DNA of 16,578 nt from Bacillota bacterium (GCA_023415335.1 JAEZLD010000019.1:1-16578), one strand, 5' to 3'. Counted from the first letter of the stretch, positions 1 to 7,734 are shown. Numbers and translations are program-made. Notes: a model not told the origin generated them from the sequence alone.

Positions 1-231
1 GTAGTCAAAAGCCTTGGAAACGCAGTTCAGGGAGTGGGTTACGGTAAAAACAGATACAGGGGCCCTAAACAGCCAGTGTTTATCCGCAGTGTACACAGGT
101 ACAGATTCAGGGTATATGCACTGGATACAGTTCTGGACTTAAGGGCTAGTTCCAAAAAGGCTGAACTAACGAAGGCTATGGAAGGTCATATCGTCCAGCA
201 GGGTGAGATAGTGGGAAGGTATAAGAGATAG
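1..231 (+). CDS. YbhB/YbcL family (PEBP, Raf-kinase-inhibitor-like) protein, 3' end only
   Basis: The reading frame is open from base 1 to the TAG at 229-231, so this is the last 76 residues of a protein that begins outside the window. The visible part has the C-terminal signature of the bacterial PEBP family: GYGKNRYRGP, then HRYRFRVYALDTVLDL, then an AMEGHI segment and a final GxYKR. In this family the YRGP and HRY(x)F blocks help form the small anion-binding pocket. Bacterial members are cytoplasmic or periplasmic, and their ligand is mostly unknown. A GTG at 34 could be mistaken for a start, but the family homology continues upstream of it. The family call is firm; the physiological role is not known. 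Confidence 0.88.
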   Translation, partial: VVKSLGNAVQGVGYGKNRYRGPKQPVFIRSVHRYRFRVYALDTVLDLRASSKKAELTKAMEGHIVQQGEIVGRYKR

Positions 232-376
232 ATTGTAGTACGAAAAGATGTTAAAATCACTTAGATTACTGTCAGTGCAGATAGCAGGCAATAATAACCA
301 CAATAGTGTGTTGATTATTTGGGTATATCATACCACCTGATGAATCAATTAGTATTATGGGATATATCAGGAAGTA

Positions 377-405
377 TTGACATTTGTTCCTGTTAGCATT
401 ATTCT
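377..405 (+). promoter_or_regulatory. Sigma-A-type promoter for the CDP-alcohol phosphatidyltransferase
   Basis: An exact TTGACA -35 box at 377-382 is followed after 17 bases by TATTCT at 400-405 (4 of 6 matches to TATAAT). Transcription would start near 412, about 30 bases before the ATG at 443. Its position also argues against the longer reading frame whose TTG start codon is this -35 box. The rest of the gap 232-442 shows nothing I can name. Confidence 0.55.
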
Positions 406-442
406 GAACTTGGTTTTAAAGATGACTTTTCGGGGTGAAGCT

Positions 443-1000
443 ATGGCTAAGAGCATACCCAATATCATAACCTTATTCAGAATAATATTTGCTGCGTTGC
501 TTTTAGTGATACCATGTAACAACATAATGTTCTTATGTATATATGTTCTCTGTGCTCTTACTGATATATTAGATGGGTATATTGCAAGGAGGTATGGCTT
601 AAGCTCTAAGACAGGGGCAAAGCTGGATAGTTTTGCAGACGGAGCGGTAGGATTTGTAATAGCGATTCTGCTTTATAAGGAAAAGCTGCTTGCCCCCTAT
701 GTTGGACTTATTACAATGGTTGTGTTAATAAGGCTTATAAACCTTATTGTAACACGGTTAAGGTTTAAGCAGTGGGGTATGCTTCATACTTTAGGCAATA
801 AAGCCACAGGATTTATGGTATTTCTTGCAGTTCCATATTACTACTGCGTAAGAAGCCTTCCGTACCCTATAGAGGTTATACTATGGGCTGTGACTATAGC
901 TTCATCTCTGGAGGAAACATTGATTATCATAATCACCAGTACATACAACAGTGACGATAAGGGAATAGCAAGCATATTAAAGCAAAAATATATGAATTAA
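443..1000 (+). CDS. CDP-alcohol phosphatidyltransferase family membrane enzyme
   Basis: A 185-residue integral membrane enzyme that should transfer a phosphatidyl group from a CDP-linked lipid to an alcohol during phospholipid synthesis. The family signature is complete: D41, D44, G45, A48, R49, G58, D62 and D66 in DILDGYIARR followed by GAKLDSFAD. These acidic residues bind the metal and the CDP group. Most of the remainder is hydrophobic helix. Length and the N-terminal IPNIITLFRI resemble PgsA-type (glycerol-3-phosphate) enzymes, but the acceptor alcohol cannot be read from sequence. I chose ATG 443 over TTG 377 because GGGGTGA sits just upstream and the N-terminus then matches the family. 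The gene ends 22 bases before the leader ORF ahead of the exporter, so read-through transcription is plausible. Confidence 0.85.
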   Translation: MAKSIPNIITLFRIIFAALLLVIPCNNIMFLCIYVLCALTDILDGYIARRYGLSSKTGAKLDSFADGAVGFVIAILLYKEKLLAPYVGLITMVVLIRLINLIVTRLRFKQWGMLHTLGNKATGFMVFLAVPYYYCVRSLPYPIEVILWAVTIASSLEETLIIIITSTYNSDDKGIASILKQKYMN

Positions 1001-1022
1001 AAATTTAATAGGAGATGAAGAA

Positions 1023-1064
1023 ATGATTCTTTGCATTGTATCTGCTCCACGCAGGGCACTTTAG
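1023..1064 (+). CDS. Short leader ORF (13 codons) ahead of the MFS exporter
   Basis: ATG at 1023 has an AGGAG ribosome binding site at 1010-1014 with an 8-base spacer, as good as those of the full genes here. It encodes MILCIVSAPRRAL and stops at TAG 1062-1064. The ORF overlaps the 5' arms of two competing RNA stems, and the exporter begins 74 bases after its stop. This layout resembles the leader peptides that control erm, cat and mef/msr resistance genes by ribosome stalling. I do not recognise the peptide itself. That it is translated and regulatory is inference from layout. Confidence 0.5.
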   Translation: MILCIVSAPRRAL

Positions 1065-1137
1065 TATAGGACTGTGTGGAGAACGCTATCTAAGGTGGCT
1101 TTGCGAACTTATTGAAAAAAATAAAGGAGCAAAGTCA
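1045..1137 (+). promoter_or_regulatory. Candidate translational attenuator of the MFS exporter
   Basis: Three stems can be drawn. Stem A pairs 1045-1053 with 1073-1081 (9 bp, one G-U). Stem B pairs 1057-1069 with 1086-1097 (12 bp, one bulge, one G-U). Stem C pairs 1096-1104 with 1129-1137 and, further in, 1108-1113 with 1120-1126. Stem C traps the exporter's AAAGGAG ribosome binding site (1123-1129). A and B cross each other, so they exclude one another unless they form a pseudoknot. B and C share only two bases. A ribosome on the leader ORF would cover the 5' arms of A and B. No U-run follows any stem, so control of translation fits better than transcription termination. Confidence 0.42.
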
Positions 1138-1138
1138 A

Positions 1139-2461
1139 ATGAATGGATTTAAGAATATAAGAAGTATAATACATGAATTGCGCACATTTTTGTTATTATG
1201 GCTTACCCAGTCCTTTTCAGCTTTGGGAAGCTCAATGACAAGCTATGCCTTGGTAATATGGTCCTATCAGCAGCAGGGGAGGGCTCTGGTTACCTCAATG
1301 CTGATGGTGTGTTCCTATGCCCCTTATGTGCTTTTGAGCATATTTGCAGGAGCCTTAAGCGACAGATGGGATAAGAAAAAGACCATGCTGATATGTGATG
1401 TAGCTGCGGCTGTAACATCTGTGGCTGTTTTGCTGCTGTTTATAAGTGGCAGGCTTGAAATATGGCACCTTTATGTCATAAACTCCATAAATGGGCTTAT
1501 GAATACTGTGCAGCAGCCAGCCTCTGAGGTGGCAATAACCAGAATATTGCCTAAGAAATACTACCAGAAGGTTGGTGGCTTTAAGTATTTCGCCTATGCC
1601 CTACAGTCCATACTTACCCCTATTATTGCCACGGCAATACTGGGGTTATGGGGTATGATTGTAATAATAGGGTTTGATTTGTTTACCTTTGGGGCAGCAT
1701 TCCTTTCACTGGCCTTCCTTATACACATTCCGGAGGGCCATGAGAAGGATGAGAAAAATCAGGGGATTTTAACCTCTGCCAAGGAGGGACTGTACTATCT
1801 GAAGGAAAACAGAGGCATACTTGATTTGATATTATTCCTAAGCGCTATAAACCTGACTGCATCCATATATGATGCGGCCTTTCCGGCTATGATGCTGTCA
1901 CGAAATGGAGGAAGTGAAAGAGCCATGGGGGCAGTTAATGCCACCATAGGAATAACCATGCTGTTAGGAAGCATCATATCCTCAGCTATGAAAAAACCCA
2001 AGAGCAGGGTAAGGGTTATATGCAACAGCCTGCTTCTATCTATGAGCACTGAAAACCTGCTGCTTGCTCTTGGAAGAAGCCTTCCTGTATGGTGTATAGG
2101 AGGCTTCCTTGGGTGGATTGCAATACCACTTATGAACGCCAACCTTGATGCTATAATGCGTCTCAATATACCTGTAGACATACAGGGCAGAGTTTACTCT
2201 GCCAGAAATACACTGCAGTTTTTTACAATTCCTCTGGGATACTTTATGGGAGGATTTTTAGTGGACAAGGTATTTGAACCCTTTATGTACGTTCGCTCTT
2301 CCGGAAGCCTTGCTGTAAGGCTGGTTGGAAGCGGGAAGGGTTCAGGGGCGGCACTGCTGTTTCTGCTATTAGCTGCTTTTGGTACCATTACCTGTTTGTA
2401 TTTCAGAAGGGATAAAAACATATGGTCTTTGGAGAAAGGAAGTATTCAAAATGAAGATTGA
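1139..2461 (+). CDS. MFS exporter, DHA3 (macrolide-efflux-like) type
   Basis: A 440-residue multi-helix membrane transporter, likely a proton-driven exporter of a small hydrophobic compound. The loop after the second helix carries the MFS signature GALSDRWDKKK. The N-terminus (LLLWLTQSFSALGSSMTSYALVIW) and the overall length match the DHA3 group that includes Mef-type macrolide pumps. The substrate is not evident. I chose ATG 1139 because AAAGGAG lies 9 bases upstream; the in-frame TTG at 1112 has no such site. The last 11 bases overlap the following acetyltransferase, which indicates co-translation. The upstream leader ORF and hairpins suggest inducible expression. It could equally export a host metabolite. 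Confidence 0.8.
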   Translation: MNGFKNIRSIIHELRTFLLLWLTQSFSALGSSMTSYALVIWSYQQQGRALVTSMLMVCSYAPYVLLSIFAGALSDRWDKKKTMLICDVAAAVTSVAVLLLFISGRLEIWHLYVINSINGLMNTVQQPASEVAITRILPKKYYQKVGGFKYFAYALQSILTPIIATAILGLWGMIVIIGFDLFTFGAAFLSLAFLIHIPEGHEKDEKNQGILTSAKEGLYYLKENRGILDLILFLSAINLTASIYDAAFPAMMLSRNGGSERAMGAVNATIGITMLLGSIISSAMKKPKSRVRVICNSLLLSMSTENLLLALGRSLPVWCIGGFLGWIAIPLMNANLDAIMRLNIPVDIQGRVYSARNTLQFFTIPLGYFMGGFLVDKVFEPFMYVRSSGSLAVRLVGSGKGSGAALLFLLLAAFGTITCLYFRRDKNIWSLEKGSIQNED

Positions 2462-2954
2462 AACAGAACGCCTGGAATTAAAAGTATTGAATGCCCATGA
2501 GCTTAAGCTTTGGACAGAGGATATACCTGCACTTGAGTGGGAAATAAAGGCAGTCTATAAGGCTGAGCCTATGGAGGGTGAATTCCTCCGCATTGTAAAG
2601 AAACAGCTGGAGATAACCCAGGAAAACCTGGAGGACTATTACTGGCATAGCTTTTTCTTTATGATAAGAAAAAGCGACAGGGTGGTAGTTGGCTCTTCAG
2701 ATTTTAAAGCTGCCCCTGATAAGGAGGGACAGGTTGAAATAGGCTATGGCTTAGGGAAAGAGTTTGAGCATAATGGCTATATGACTGAGACTGTGGAGGC
2801 TATGTGCAGCTGGGCATTAAAGCAGGATGGTGTAAAGGCTGTTATTGCAGAAACTGAGGCTGACAACATACCATCCCAGAACATACTGAAAAGGTGTGGC
2901 TTTGTAGAGTACAAGAGAGAAAAAACAATATGGTGGAGGCTTGAAGGTAAGTAA
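2451..2954 (+). CDS. GNAT acetyltransferase, RimJ/RimL-like (Acetyltransf_3)
   Basis: A 167-residue acetyl-CoA-dependent N-acetyltransferase. It opens with the RimJ/RimL hallmark MKIETERLEL, and has the beta strand QVEIGYGLGKEF and the acetyl-CoA-binding stretch EHNGYMTETVEAM. It ends with NIPSQNILKRCGFVEY, the usual motif B helix and strand. The start at 2451 lies 11 bases inside the exporter gene and is preceded by AAAGGAAG. A longer frame from 2379 is ruled out because it would bury the family's normal N-terminus. The overlap with the exporter suggests a shared role, for example modifying the exported compound, but the substrate cannot be read from sequence. Confidence 0.83.
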   Translation: MKIETERLELKVLNAHELKLWTEDIPALEWEIKAVYKAEPMEGEFLRIVKKQLEITQENLEDYYWHSFFFMIRKSDRVVVGSSDFKAAPDKEGQVEIGYGLGKEFEHNGYMTETVEAMCSWALKQDGVKAVIAETEADNIPSQNILKRCGFVEYKREKTIWWRLEGK

Positions 2955-2974
2955 GCCTTATGTTTATTAATAAA

Positions 2975-3003
2975 TAGAATTATATATATATGTTTGCTAT
3001 AAT
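2975..3003 (+). promoter_or_regulatory. Possible promoter for the amidohydrolase
   Basis: An exact TATAAT -10 box at 2998-3003 has TAGAAT (3 of 6 matches to TTGACA) 17 bases upstream at 2975-2980. It lies in the only gap between the acetyltransferase and the amidohydrolase and would give a leader of about 70 bases. The -35 box is weak, so confidence is modest. Confidence 0.35.
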
Positions 3004-3081
3004 TAGAATCAGCAATAGAATTCTTGCGAATGTCAGGTCCATCAATAATTATTGTATAAAATACGAAGGAGTAGTTTTCAG

Positions 3082-4437
3082 ATGGGTAAAACAATATTAA
3101 TCACCAATATCAGGTTTCTTATTACTTGTGATGCAGAAGATAACGTCTATGAGCATGTTAATATGCTGATTCAAGAGGGAGTGATTAAGTATATCGGGTC
3201 AGAATCCTATGAGGCAGATGAGGTTATCGACGGAACAAACATGCTGGTATATCCTGGCTTAATCAACACCCATCATCATCTATATCAGATATTTACAAGA
3301 AATTTACCACAGGTTCAGAACATGGAGCTGTTTCCATGGCTTGTTTATCTTTATGAGATATGGAAAAAGCTGAATTCCGATGTGGTTTATTACACCTCCT
3401 TAATAGGAATGGGTGAGCTATTAAAGTCAGGGTGCACCACATGCTTTGACCATCATTATGTTTTTCCCAGTGGAGCAGATGGGCTAATTGATGCACAGTT
3501 TTCTGCTGCATCCCAGCTTGGTATCCGTATGCATGCCTCCAGGGGCAGCATGTCTCTTAGCAAGAAGGATGGAGGACTGCCTCCGGATTCTGTTGTACAG
3601 ACTGTTGATGAAATCCTTAGGGATTCGGAGTACTTAATAGATAAATATCATGATAAAAGCAGATACTCCATGCGGCAGGTTGCGTTGGCACCCTGTTCTC
3701 CTTTCAGCGTAACGGAAGACCTGCTTACTCAATCTGCCATATTAGCAAGAGATAAAGGGGTACGCTTACATACCCATCTGGCAGAGACCCTTGACGAGGA
3801 GAATTACATGATGAGCCGTTTTGGATTAAGGCCTCTTGAGTATATGGAGAAGGTTGGGTGGATTGGAGAGGATGTCTGGTTTGCTCATGGCATTCATTTC
3901 AATGACAATGAGCTTAAGCTTCTGGCTAGCACTGGAACAGGTATTGCTCATTGCCCTATTTCCAACATGAAATTATCCTCAGGAATAGCTCGTATTCCCG
4001 AAATGCTGAAGATGGGCATACCTGTTGGATTAGCAGTGGATGGAAGTGCCAGCAACGATGGATCTAATCTGTTAGAGGAGTTAAGGGTTGCTTATTTATT
4101 GCATAGATTGAATTCCAGCCAGAATGCACCTTCTGGATATGATATATTAAAAATAGCCACTAATGGAAGTGCAAGGGTACTTGGAAGGGATGACATAGGG
4201 AGCCTTTCAGTTGGTATGGCAGCAGATTGTTTCATGATAAATCAAAGAAAATTAGAATTGGTAGGAGCACTTTTTGATCCTAAGTCTGTTCTGGCAACTG
4301 TGGGATATAAAAACCCAGTGGATTATACCATCGTAGCTGGAGAGATTGTTGTGAAGGATGGGCAGCTGGTTAAGGTTGATGAAGAGAAGCTTGCAGCAGA
4401 AGGCAATCAACTGGTTGAAGATTATATTAAGATGTAG
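3082..4437 (+). CDS. Amidohydrolase, 8-oxoguanine deaminase-like
   Basis: A 451-residue member of the ATZ/TRZ-type amidohydrolases, metal-dependent deaminases of purine- or triazine-like rings. It has the metal-binding HxH in NTHHHLYQ (H64, H66), HTHLAE (H232, with E235 as the likely proton shuttle), FAHG (H269) and AVDGSASND (D320). The block HHHLYQIFTRNLPQ...LFPWLVYLYEIW closely resembles the 8-oxoguanine deaminases, so conversion of 8-oxoguanine to urate plus ammonia is the best guess. Guanine or hydroxytriazine deamination remains possible. ATG 3082 is preceded by AAGGAG at 3066-3071; the in-frame TTG at 3052 is not. It appears to be transcribed alone. A salvage or clean-up role for oxidised guanine would suit an anaerobe that also carries oxygen-binding hemerythrins. 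Confidence 0.78.
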   Translation: MGKTILITNIRFLITCDAEDNVYEHVNMLIQEGVIKYIGSESYEADEVIDGTNMLVYPGLINTHHHLYQIFTRNLPQVQNMELFPWLVYLYEIWKKLNSDVVYYTSLIGMGELLKSGCTTCFDHHYVFPSGADGLIDAQFSAASQLGIRMHASRGSMSLSKKDGGLPPDSVVQTVDEILRDSEYLIDKYHDKSRYSMRQVALAPCSPFSVTEDLLTQSAILARDKGVRLHTHLAETLDEENYMMSRFGLRPLEYMEKVGWIGEDVWFAHGIHFNDNELKLLASTGTGIAHCPISNMKLSSGIARIPEMLKMGIPVGLAVDGSASNDGSNLLEELRVAYLLHRLNSSQNAPSGYDILKIATNGSARVLGRDDIGSLSVGMAADCFMINQRKLELVGALFDPKSVLATVGYKNPVDYTIVAGEIVVKDGQLVKVDEEKLAAEGNQLVEDYIKM

Positions 4438-4535
4438 TAAGAAATATAAGTAATGGCTAAAGGTTCATTATGTTTTTCCGATAACATTCCTAACATAACT
4501 AACATAAATAATAAAAGTGTTAAGGAGGAGCATAC

Positions 4536-4928
4536 ATGTTAAACTGGAGTGATGATTATCTAATTGGGATTGAAGCAATAGACACTCAGCATAAGAAACT
4601 GTTTGAGATTGGCGGAAGGGCAATGGAGCTCTTGAACAATGAATTCTATATTGACAAGTATGACAGGATAGTTGAAATAATAGATGAACTTAGGGACTAC
4701 TATGTATATCACTTCAATTTTGAGGAGAAGTATATGCTGAGCATAGGATACAAGAGGTATTTTTCCCAGAAGGTAGAACATGATGATTTTATTGAAAAAA
4801 TAAAGAACATCGATTTAAATAAGATGGACGATAACCAGGATGAATATCTGATGTCTATTGTGGATTTTATGATCGAATGGATAACAGAGCATATAATACA
4901 TAAGGATAAGCTTATTCCAATGCCATAG
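4536..4928 (+). CDS. Bacteriohemerythrin, copy 1
   Basis: A 130-residue four-helix protein of the hemerythrin family, which binds oxygen at a non-heme di-iron centre. Visible ligands are H19 (TQHKKLF), H59 and E63 (HFNFE), H82, H119 and D124 (HIIHKD). The usual HxxxH pair is incomplete: position 78, where the first histidine of that pair should be, is glutamine (SQKVEH). The start has an AAGGAGGAG site immediately upstream. It is followed after 90 bases by a second copy about 65% identical by hand count over 130 ungapped positions. Likely cytoplasmic, with a role in oxygen storage, delivery or sensing. The upstream gap (4438-4535) has short TAACAT repeats but no promoter I trust. Confidence 0.88.
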   Translation: MLNWSDDYLIGIEAIDTQHKKLFEIGGRAMELLNNEFYIDKYDRIVEIIDELRDYYVYHFNFEEKYMLSIGYKRYFSQKVEHDDFIEKIKNIDLNKMDDNQDEYLMSIVDFMIEWITEHIIHKDKLIPMP

Positions 4929-5018
4929 TATTACAGCATTTGGCCTTAATACTATTAAATGTTCTTCATGGACAATAATAATTCAGGAATACCTGTTAAT
5001 GAAGAAGGGGGAAAAGGA

Positions 5019-5411
5019 ATGATAAGCTGGAATGATGATTATCTCATAGGAATTGAAGAAATAGATAACCAGCATAAGAAGCTGTTCGGAATCACTGACA
5101 CTGCGTTCAACCTTTTAAAGGATGGCTTTCGCATAGATAAGTATGATGAAATAGTAAACATACTTGAGGAACTGAAGAGCTACGCTGTATATCATTTCAA
5201 GTCTGAGGAGGAGTATATGCTGAGCATAGGCTACAAGAAGTATTTCTCCCAGAAGGTGGACCATGATGACTTCATGCAGAAGATAAATGGCGTCGATTTG
5301 AATAAGGTAGATGAGGACCAGAATAACTATCTGATGTCAATAGTTGAATTTGCAGTAGAATGGATAAGTGAACATATAATACAGAAGGATAAGCTCATAG
5401 GCAAGGCATAA
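5019..5411 (+). CDS. Bacteriohemerythrin, copy 2 (tandem paralogue)
   Basis: Also 130 residues when started at ATG 5019, which aligns end to end with copy 1 and has AAGGGGG just upstream. An earlier in-frame ATG at 4959 would add 20 residues without family similarity, so I reject it. Ligands are in the same places: H19, H59, E63, H82, H119, D124. Glutamine again replaces histidine at position 78 (SQKVDH). The two copies differ most in helix A (residues 24-36) and at the C-terminus, which may give different oxygen affinity or partners. The gene is followed by a shared terminator at 5446-5476. Confidence 0.87.
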   Translation: MISWNDDYLIGIEEIDNQHKKLFGITDTAFNLLKDGFRIDKYDEIVNILEELKSYAVYHFKSEEEYMLSIGYKKYFSQKVDHDDFMQKINGVDLNKVDEDQNNYLMSIVEFAVEWISEHIIQKDKLIGKA

Positions 5412-5445
5412 GAGTTTTAATAATTGATAAAATGTAATTGGCAAT

Positions 5446-5476
5446 AAAAAAGAAGCAGCATAGCTGCTTCTTTTTT
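5446..5476. terminator. Bidirectional rho-independent terminator
   Basis: AAAAAAGAAGCAGC (5446-5459) is perfectly complementary to 5463-5476, with a three-base loop. Because the stem base is A-run against T-run, it works in both directions, ending the hemerythrin transcript and the converging dCTP deaminase transcript. Confidence 0.88.
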
Positions 5477-5480
5477 AAGT

Positions 5481-6026
5481 CTATTTTGCAGAGAACACCT
5501 CAGTGTCCATGAATACTTTGGAGCCTGTAGCCCCCCGCTGCTTCTGGTATTTGCCTCTGTAGGGATTTAAGGCATGGTCATCAAGCTTGGCAAAAACAAG
5601 CTGACCTACACGGCGGCCTGAATGGAGATCTATGGCGTATCGGTTGGCGTTAAACAGCTCCAGTGTGATTTCTCCCTCAAAGCCAGGGTCTACCCAGCCT
5701 GCATTCTGTATGAAAAGCCCCATACGCCCAAGGGAGCTTCTGCCTTCAACAAAGGCGGTCAGGTTATCTGGAAGGGAGAAGTATTCCATGGTGGTTGCCA
5801 GCACGAACTGCCCTGGAAGCAGCAGATAGCTGTCTGTGTTAATAGTCTTATACTGTATCTCCTCATCTAAATTGATTATTCCGCTGCTGGTATCCTCTAC
5901 AATGCTGAAGGTATTTCCAAGGCGTATATCCACGCTTGCCGGCTGTATCTGCCCCGGCTCAAGAGGAGATATGGACAATGACTTATCCTGGAGCATTTTC
6001 ATGATTGTCTTATCTGAAAGTATCAT
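5481..6026 (-). CDS. dcd: dCTP deaminase
   Basis: A 181-residue enzyme that deaminates dCTP to dUTP (some family members go directly to dUMP), supplying dTTP synthesis. The family core is clear: MILSDKTI at the N-terminus, QPASVDIRLG, then VEGRSSLGRMGLF (S97, S98, R101), AGWVDPGFEG and ITLELFN, whose E123 corresponds to the catalytic glutamate. The start at 6026 is fixed by its ribosome binding site: AAAGG lies 9 bases upstream of this ATG but would abut the ATG at 6035. It converges on the hemerythrins and diverges from the ABC-F gene. Whether it also has dUTPase activity cannot be settled by eye. Confidence 0.9.
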   Translation of the reverse strand: MILSDKTIMKMLQDKSLSISPLEPGQIQPASVDIRLGNTFSIVEDTSSGIINLDEEIQYKTINTDSYLLLPGQFVLATTMEYFSLPDNLTAFVEGRSSLGRMGLFIQNAGWVDPGFEGEITLELFNANRYAIDLHSGRRVGQLVFAKLDDHALNPYRGKYQKQRGATGSKVFMDTEVFSAK

Positions 6027-6107
6027 ACTGCACATCCTTTCGGTTTTATTGTTTATTGTCTGGATTCTGACCTATTCCACTTGTAATGGACAAAGTTCAT
6101 CTTTCCT

Positions 6108-6135
6108 TTGACTAATATATCATGAATAGTATAAA
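6108..6135 (+). promoter_or_regulatory. Promoter of the ABC-F gene
   Basis: TTGACT (6108-6113) and TATAAA (6130-6135) are separated by 16 bases, each matching 5 of 6 consensus bases. The start of transcription would be near 6142, leaving a leader of about 36 bases. That is too short for the long leader-peptide attenuators found ahead of many ABC-F resistance genes. Confidence 0.6.
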
Positions 6136-6177
6136 ATAGTAAATGCTACTTTACAATAAAGGATGGATTGAAATAAA

Positions 6178-7734
6178 ATGAGTATACTCAATGTAGAAAA
6201 CCTCTCACATGGCTTTGGGGCTAGAAAGATATTGGAGGATGTATCCTTCAGGCTTCTTAAGGGAGAGCACGTAGGCCTAATAGGTGCAAACGGAGAGGGA
6301 AAGAGCACCTTTTTAAATATTATAACTGGAAAGCTTATGCCTGATGAGGGTAAGGTGGAGTGGTCCTCTAAGGCCACTGTAGGATATTTGGACCAGCACA
6401 CTGTACTGGAAAAGGGAATGACCATAAGAGAAACCTTAAGGACAGCCTTTACCCATATGTATGAGATGGAAGCTGAGATGATGGACCTTTATGCTAAAAT
6501 GGGTGATGTCTCCCAGTCTGAGATGGATAAGATGATGGAGGAGGTAGGGGAGATACAGACTACCTTAGAGCACAACGGCTTCTATACTTTAGATGTTAAA
6601 ATAGAGGAGGTTGCCAATGGCTTAGGACTAGGGGATATAGGACTTGACAGGGATGTATCCGAGCTTAGCGGAGGACAGAGGACAAAGGTTCTGCTGACCA
6701 AGCTTCTTCTGGAACAGCCCTCCATACTTCTTTTGGATGAGCCTACCAACTACCTTGATGTGGAGCATATTGAATGGCTTAAGAGATACCTGAGGGACTA
6801 TGAAAACAGCTTCATTCTTATATCACATGACATACCTTTCCTCAACGAGGTGGTAAACGTCATATACCATGTGGAAAATTACACCCTTACAAGGTACAGC
6901 GGGGATTATGACTTCTTTATGCAAATGCATGAGCTAAAAAAGCAGCAGCAGCTTCAGGCCTATGAAAAGCAGCAGAAGGAAATAAGCCATTTGGAGGACT
7001 TCATTGCCAGGAACAAGGCAAGGGTGGCCACCACTAACATGGCAAAGAGCAGACAGAAGAAGCTGGATAAGATGGACATAATAGAAAAGCCAAAGGAGAA
7101 GCCAAAGCCAAGCTTTAGGTTTCTTGAGGCAAGGGCACCTGGAAGGTTCATATTCCAGACAGAAAACCTGGTGCTTGGCTATGATGAGCCTCTTACAAGG
7201 CCTCTTAATATAAGCCTTGAGAGAAACCAGAAGGTGGCCATAAGGGGAGTAAACGGCTTAGGAAAGACCACTCTTCTAAGAACCCTCATTGGGGAGATAC
7301 CTCCTTATTCAGGAACAGTTGAGCTGGATGATTATCTCTATACAGGCTACTTTGAGCAGGAGACCTCCAGCGGCAACTCCAACACTGCCATGGAGGAGAT
7401 ATGGGACGAGTACCCATCTATGGGAAACGGAGAGGTAAGAGCCGCTTTGGCAAAATGCGGCTTAACCACCGAGCATATAGAAAGCCAGATGATGGTTCTA
7501 AGCGGAGGAGAGGCGGCCAAGGTCAGGCTGTGCAAGCTTATGCTTAAGAACGTGAACTGGCTTGTACTTGACGAGCCTACCAACCACCTGGATGTGGATG
7601 CCAAGGAGGAGCTTAAGAAGGCCATACGTGAGTTCAAGGGCACGGTGCTGATTGTATGCCATGAGCCAGAGTTTTACGATGGTCTTGTAACTGATGTGTG
7701 GAACGTAGAGGACTGGACGACTAAAATCGTTTAA
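6178..7734 (+). CDS. ABC-F family ATPase (ribosome-associated translation factor)
   Basis: A 518-residue soluble protein with two ABC ATPase domains and no membrane segment, as in ABC-F proteins that bind the ribosomal E site. Domain 1 has Walker A GANGEGKST (36-44), signature LSGGQ (163-167) and LLLDEPTNYLD (from 184). Domain 2 has Walker A GVNGLGKT (357-364), signature LSGGE (441-445) and LDEPTNHLD (464-472). Between them, at roughly 240-320, lies a charged helical linker rich in Gln, Lys and Glu, the P-site tRNA-interaction motif. Its modest length looks more like the housekeeping YkpA/YbiT type than the long-linker antibiotic-resistance types, but a protection role is not excluded. It is a single-gene unit with AAAGGATGG upstream and its own terminator. 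Confidence 0.88.
   Translation: MSILNVENLSHGFGARKILEDVSFRLLKGEHVGLIGANGEGKSTFLNIITGKLMPDEGKVEWSSKATVGYLDQHTVLEKGMTIRETLRTAFTHMYEMEAEMMDLYAKMGDVSQSEMDKMMEEVGEIQTTLEHNGFYTLDVKIEEVANGLGLGDIGLDRDVSELSGGQRTKVLLTKLLLEQPSILLLDEPTNYLDVEHIEWLKRYLRDYENSFILISHDIPFLNEVVNVIYHVENYTLTRYSGDYDFFMQMHELKKQQQLQAYEKQQKEISHLEDFIARNKARVATTNMAKSRQKKLDKMDIIEKPKEKPKPSFRFLEARAPGRFIFQTENLVLGYDEPLTRPLNISLERNQKVAIRGVNGLGKTTLLRTLIGEIPPYSGTVELDDYLYTGYFEQETSSGNSNTAMEEIWDEYPSMGNGEVRAALAKCGLTTEHIESQMMVLSGGEAAKVRLCKLMLKNVNWLVLDEPTNHLDVDAKEELKKAIREFKGTVLIVCHEPEFYDGLVTDVWNVEDWTTKIV

Noticed and set aside
377..442. Longer N-terminus for the CDP-alcohol phosphatidyltransferase from a TTG at 377
   Set aside because: The TTG is the -35 box of a good promoter, has no ribosome binding site, and adds residues foreign to the family.
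2379..2450. Longer acetyltransferase frame starting at 2379
   Set aside because: It lies wholly within the exporter coding region, and the family's normal N-terminus begins at ATG 2451.
2955..3081. Purine riboswitch before the 8-oxoguanine deaminase-like gene
   Set aside because: No purine-aptamer core or three-way junction can be drawn, and the gap is AT-rich with only a promoter-like element.
4484..4508. TAACAT repeated three times before the first hemerythrin
   Set aside because: Short, AT-rich and imperfectly spaced; not distinguishable from chance or low complexity.
4959..5018. Longer second hemerythrin starting at ATG 4959
   Set aside because: ATG 5019 has a ribosome binding site and gives exact end-to-end alignment with copy 1.
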